This document shows positions 61,796 through 64,000 of a stretch of DNA of 64,000 bases, in pieces. Numbering within the stretch: position 1 is the stretch's first letter; each line of letters opens with the position of its first letter. Both the position numbers and the translations under genes were made by a program. The notes under the pieces are model-generated. The model ran no database searches and was not told where the DNA came from. It worked only from the letters and a program-made list of their open reading frames with translations. Source of the DNA: an uncultured Corynebacterium sp. (GTDB lineage Bacteria > Actinomycetota > Actinomycetes > Mycobacteriales > Mycobacteriaceae); the NCBI RefSeq assembly GCF_946221935.1, contig NZ_CAMIGN010000001.1, positions 62,001 to 126,000 of the forward strand, given 5' to 3'.

Positions 61796-62782
61796 TTGCT
61801 CCACGCCAACGCAGCACTGACCCCGCGCCACCGCTTGATCGTCGGCCAGCTCGTGGTCGACCAGGGCTGGCCGATCAGCGAGGTCGCCGCCCGGTTCCAG
61901 GTTTCCTGGCCCACTGTGAAGCGCTGGGCCGACCGCTATCGCGCCGGCCAGTCGATGCAGGACCGCTCGTCACGGCCGCATCACTCGCCGAACAAGACCA
62001 ACGCGAAGACGACGAAGCGCTGCATCCAGCTCCGTCTCCGTCTTCGAGAAGGACCCGTGCAGCTCGCTTGCCGGCTGAGGATCGCTCCGTCGACGGTTCA
62101 CCGGATCCTCGTCGACGCGCACCTGAACCGGCTTTCGCATGTCGACCGGGCAACCGGGGAGCCGGTCCGCCGCTACGAGCACGACCAACCCGGGGCGATG
62201 CTGCACGTCGACGTGAAGAAGCTCGGCAACATCCCCGACGGCGGCGGCTGGCGCTACGTCGGCCGCCAGCAGGGCGAGAAGAACCGCGCCGCCACCCCGG
62301 GCAAGCCCAAGAACAAGTACAGCGACCCGTTGATGGGCAAGGCCTACGTCCACACCGTCATCGACGACCATTCCCGCGTCGCCTACGCCGAGATCCACGA
62401 CGACGAAACCGCCCTCACCGCCACCGCGGTCCTCGTTCGGGCCGTCGAGTGGTTCAACGCACGCGGGGTGATCGTTGAGCGGGTCCTGTCCGACAACGGC
62501 GGCGCGTACCGCTCACACCTGTGGCGAGACACCTGCCACGAGCTCGGCATCCGGCACAAGCGCACCAGGCCCTATCGGCCGCAGACCAACGGGAAGATCG
62601 AACGCTTCCACCGCATCCTGGCCGACGGCTGGGCCTACGCCCGCTGCTACACCAGCGAGACCGAACGCCGCGGAGAACTCGACGGCTGGCTGCCCTACTA
62701 CAACCACCACCGGCCCCACACCGCTTGCGGGAACCAGCCGCCCTTCTCACGCTTGACCAACGTACCCGGTCAGTACAGCTAG
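61796..62782 (+). CDS. IS481-family DDE transposase
   Basis: 328 residues. The N-terminal helix-turn-helix (WPISEVAARFQVSWPTVKRW) binds the element ends. The rve catalytic core has Asp139 (MLHVDVKKLG), Asp233 (VLSDNGGAYRS) and Glu269 (TNGKIERFHRIL), and the family C-terminus YNHHRPHTACGNQPP is present. It appears intact. The start is probably TTG 61796 or close by, with no good ribosome site seen. The stop TAG (62780-62782) lies beyond the inverted repeat, inside the duplicated target. Confidence 0.93.
   Translation: MLHANAALTPRHRLIVGQLVVDQGWPISEVAARFQVSWPTVKRWADRYRAGQSMQDRSSRPHHSPNKTNAKTTKRCIQLRLRLREGPVQLACRLRIAPSTVHRILVDAHLNRLSHVDRATGEPVRRYEHDQPGAMLHVDVKKLGNIPDGGGWRYVGRQQGEKNRAATPGKPKNKYSDPLMGKAYVHTVIDDHSRVAYAEIHDDETALTATAVLVRAVEWFNARGVIVERVLSDNGGAYRSHLWRDTCHELGIRHKRTRPYRPQTNGKIERFHRILADGWAYARCYTSETERRGELDGWLPYYNHHRPHTACGNQPPFSRLTNVPGQYS
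62755..62777 (-). repeat. Right terminal inverted repeat of the element
   Basis: Read on the minus strand it begins TGTACTGACCGGGTACGTTG and matches the left end at 19 of 23 bases. It overlaps the last codons of the transposase gene. Confidence 0.85.
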
Positions 62783-62783
62783 A
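62778..62783. repeat. Right target-site duplication GCTAGA
   Basis: Identical to 59145-59150. Its CTAG core provides TAG stop codons to the transposase on the plus strand and to the aldo/keto reductase on the minus strand. Confidence 0.85.
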
Positions 62784-63621
62784 ACTCTTCGTAGACTGCC
62801 GGATCCTGGTTCTTCCGGCGCCCATCAGGACGGCCCAGCGCGGTAATGGCCTCGATCTCCTCATCACTAAGGGAGATGTCCAACGAGTCGAGGTTCTCGC
62901 GTTGCCGATCCGCCGAGGAGGCCTTCGGGATTGCCAGCACCCCGCGGCCACGGTGCCAGGCCAAAACGACCTGTCCGGCAGTTGCGGAGTGGGCGTCCGC
63001 AATATCAGCAATGACTGGCTCCTCCAAGACCGCGCCGCGCAGCAGCGGCGACCAAGCCTGCGTGACTATACCCAGCTCGCGGTGTACCGCAACGGCCTCG
63101 ACCTGTGGGAAATGCGGGTGTAGTTCGATCTGGTTGACCACCGGATATTCGCCTGTAGCCGTGTGCACGGCCTCCAAGTGTTCGGGCAGGAAATTGCACA
63201 CGCCGACGTGCCGGATGAGCCCGCGTTCGCGCAGCTCCAGCAGCGTTTCAAACGCCTCGACGTAGTGCCCCTGGCGCGGGTTCGGCCAGTGGATTAGGTG
63301 CAGGTCGATGCGGTCAAGACCCAAGCGAAACAGGGATTCTTCGACGGAGGCGACAGCGTCGTCATGCCGCTGGTAACGCCCAGGCAGCTTAGAAGTGACG
63401 ATCACGTCGTCGCGGGAGATAGCGGGTGCAGAGGCGTCGGTGCCGGTCGCTGCGCGGATGCCCGCGCCAACTGCGCCTTCGTTCTCATAATTGTAGGCCG
63501 TGTCGATCAATCGATAGCCTGCGCGGATGCCCGCTGCCACGGAGTCCGCGCCGGCCTGGCCCTGCATCTTGTACGTACCCAGCCCGATTTCTGGAAGAGA
63601 TAGTGCTGACTTCTTAGTCAT
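62779..63621 (-). CDS. Aldo/keto reductase
   Basis: An NADPH-dependent (alpha/beta)8 reductase of aldehydes and ketones. The catalytic set is visible: Asp and Tyr in LIDTAYNYENE, Lys in VTSKLPG, His in DLHLIHWPNP. The C-terminal NADPH site shows LAIPKASSADRQRENL. GAGGA lies 5 bases before ATG 63621 (280 residues); an upstream in-frame Met adds nine residues without support. The C-terminus DPAVYEEF is complete, because the target duplication restored its stop codon after transposon insertion next to it. Confidence 0.93.
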   Translation of the reverse strand: MTKKSALSLPEIGLGTYKMQGQAGADSVAAGIRAGYRLIDTAYNYENEGAVGAGIRAATGTDASAPAISRDDVIVTSKLPGRYQRHDDAVASVEESLFRLGLDRIDLHLIHWPNPRQGHYVEAFETLLELRERGLIRHVGVCNFLPEHLEAVHTATGEYPVVNQIELHPHFPQVEAVAVHRELGIVTQAWSPLLRGAVLEEPVIADIADAHSATAGQVVLAWHRGRGVLAIPKASSADRQRENLDSLDISLSDEEIEAITALGRPDGRRKNQDPAVYEEF

Positions 63622-63686
63622 CGTTTCCTCACTTTCAACTCTGTACACTCAACTCTTTTGATGCCCCGCTGATAGCTGATGGCCTG

Positions 63687-64000
63687 TTAGCTGCCCGCGT
63701 TACCCGGAGCGCCGCTGTCCAGAAGCTTCTTGAAACCATCCTCGTCCAGCACCGGTACCCCCAGATCCTGCGCCTTCGTCAGTTTCGAGCCAGCCTTTTC
63801 TCCCGCAACTAGGAAGTCAGTCTTCTTTGACACGCTGCCCGCCGCCTTACCGCCGCGTGCCTCGATGGCCTCCTTCGCCGCCGTGCGATCGAAATCCTCC
63901 AGCGAGCCGGTGACCACGATCGTCAGACCCTCCAGGAGTGTCGAATTCACGCCTTCAGCTGCGCCGGACGCATCCCCGGCCTCCTGGTGCATCCGCACAC
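63687..64000 (-). CDS. ligA: NAD-dependent DNA ligase, C-terminal BRCT part (5' end outside window)
   Basis: The last 104 or so codons of an NAD+-dependent DNA ligase. The BRCT domain is clear: LEGLTIVVTGSLEDFDRTAAKEAIEARGG, with GSVSKKTDFLVAGEKAGSKLTKA and the conserved G-V-P-V-L-D-E-D-G-F. The frame stays open to the right edge, so the N-terminal adenylation and OB domains lie beyond the window. The position next to the mnmA/MetE-like block matches mycobacterial and corynebacterial gene order. A GTG near the edge (63998) is internal, not the start. Confidence 0.88.
   Translation of the reverse strand, partial: VRMHQEAGDASGAAEGVNSTLLEGLTIVVTGSLEDFDRTAAKEAIEARGGKAAGSVSKKTDFLVAGEKAGSKLTKAQDLGVPVLDEDGFKKLLDSGAPGNAGS

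Larger units (their letters stand above)
59151..62777 (+). mobile_element. IS481-type element with three passenger genes (transporter-IS-like)
   Basis: A 3627-bp unit. The left end starts TGTACGGACCGG (59151); the right end, read on the other strand from 62777, starts TGTACTGACCGG. The ends agree at 19 of the first 23 positions. Both flanks carry the duplication GCTAGA (59145-59150, 62778-62783), which matches the NCTAGN target known for Bordetella IS481. Inside are a LysR regulator, an EamA exporter, an NAD(P)-binding oxidoreductase and an IS481-family DDE transposase. No second left end was found between the passenger genes and the transposase. The intact duplication suggests a recent, complete insertion. 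Confidence 0.85.

Overview
The window reads as chromosomal DNA of a Corynebacterium or a very close relative (order Mycobacteriales). Three things support this: moderately high G+C; many GTG and TTG starts and putatively leaderless genes; and a gene order shared with corynebacteria and mycobacteria: argS-lysA-hom-thrC-thrB, rho-prfA-prmC, the wecA-like gene-atpBEFHAGDC-nucS block, glgE/glgB, etfBA, and cysteine desulfurase-mnmA-(metE-like)-ligA. The species cannot be named from the sequence. thrC sits between hom and thrB as in mycobacteria; from memory, C. glutamicum keeps thrC elsewhere.

Layout. 1-9 kb: the 3' part of a type-B carboxylesterase, an acidic-tailed protein, a small unknown protein, a flavin amine oxidase, the RNA helicase DeaD, a small membrane protein and a membrane-anchored HNH nuclease. 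8.5-18.5 kb: the proline symporter PutP, divergent from a compact four-gene DNA-maintenance cluster (SNF2 helicase, SWIM protein, SbcD-like nuclease, hookless SbcC-like ATPase). 18.5-31.8 kb: a lipoprotein, tRNA-Arg(CCG), argS, the lysine/threonine genes, a DedA protein and an acyl-CoA ligase, then rho and prfA. 31.8-43 kb: prmC, a Sua5/YrdC protein, a WecA-type transferase and the complete F1Fo ATP synthase operon. 43-54 kb: the mismatch endonuclease NucS, a CnoX-like thioredoxin/TPR protein, glgE-glgB, an ABC ATPase, a Nudix protein, a methyltransferase and etfBA. 54-64 kb: an Orc1/Cdc6-like AAA ATPase behind a regular direct-repeat array, cysteine desulfurase, mnmA, a MetE-like protein, a mobile element, an aldo/keto reductase and the BRCT end of ligA.

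The most striking feature is a 3.6-kb transposable unit at 59151-62777. It carries an IS481-type transposase and three passenger genes: a LysR regulator, an EamA exporter and an NAD(P)-binding oxidoreductase. Imperfect 23-bp inverted repeats bound the whole unit, and a 6-bp target duplication GCTAGA flanks it. It has landed at the junction of two convergent genes. The CTAG core of the duplicated target supplies the stop codon of the transposase and also restores that of the aldo/keto reductase. It looks like a passenger-carrying insertion sequence (a transporter IS) mobilising a small export/redox module with its own regulator.

Second-tier observations: six TGTTAGA direct repeats spaced 9/19/9/19/19 bp before the AAA ATPase; the SNF2-SWIM-SbcD-SbcC cluster; short perfect tandem duplications at the start of prmC and at the stop of the cysteine desulfurase gene; an inverted-repeat element and overlapping hairpins downstream of deaD; and a LexA-like palindrome before the amine oxidase.
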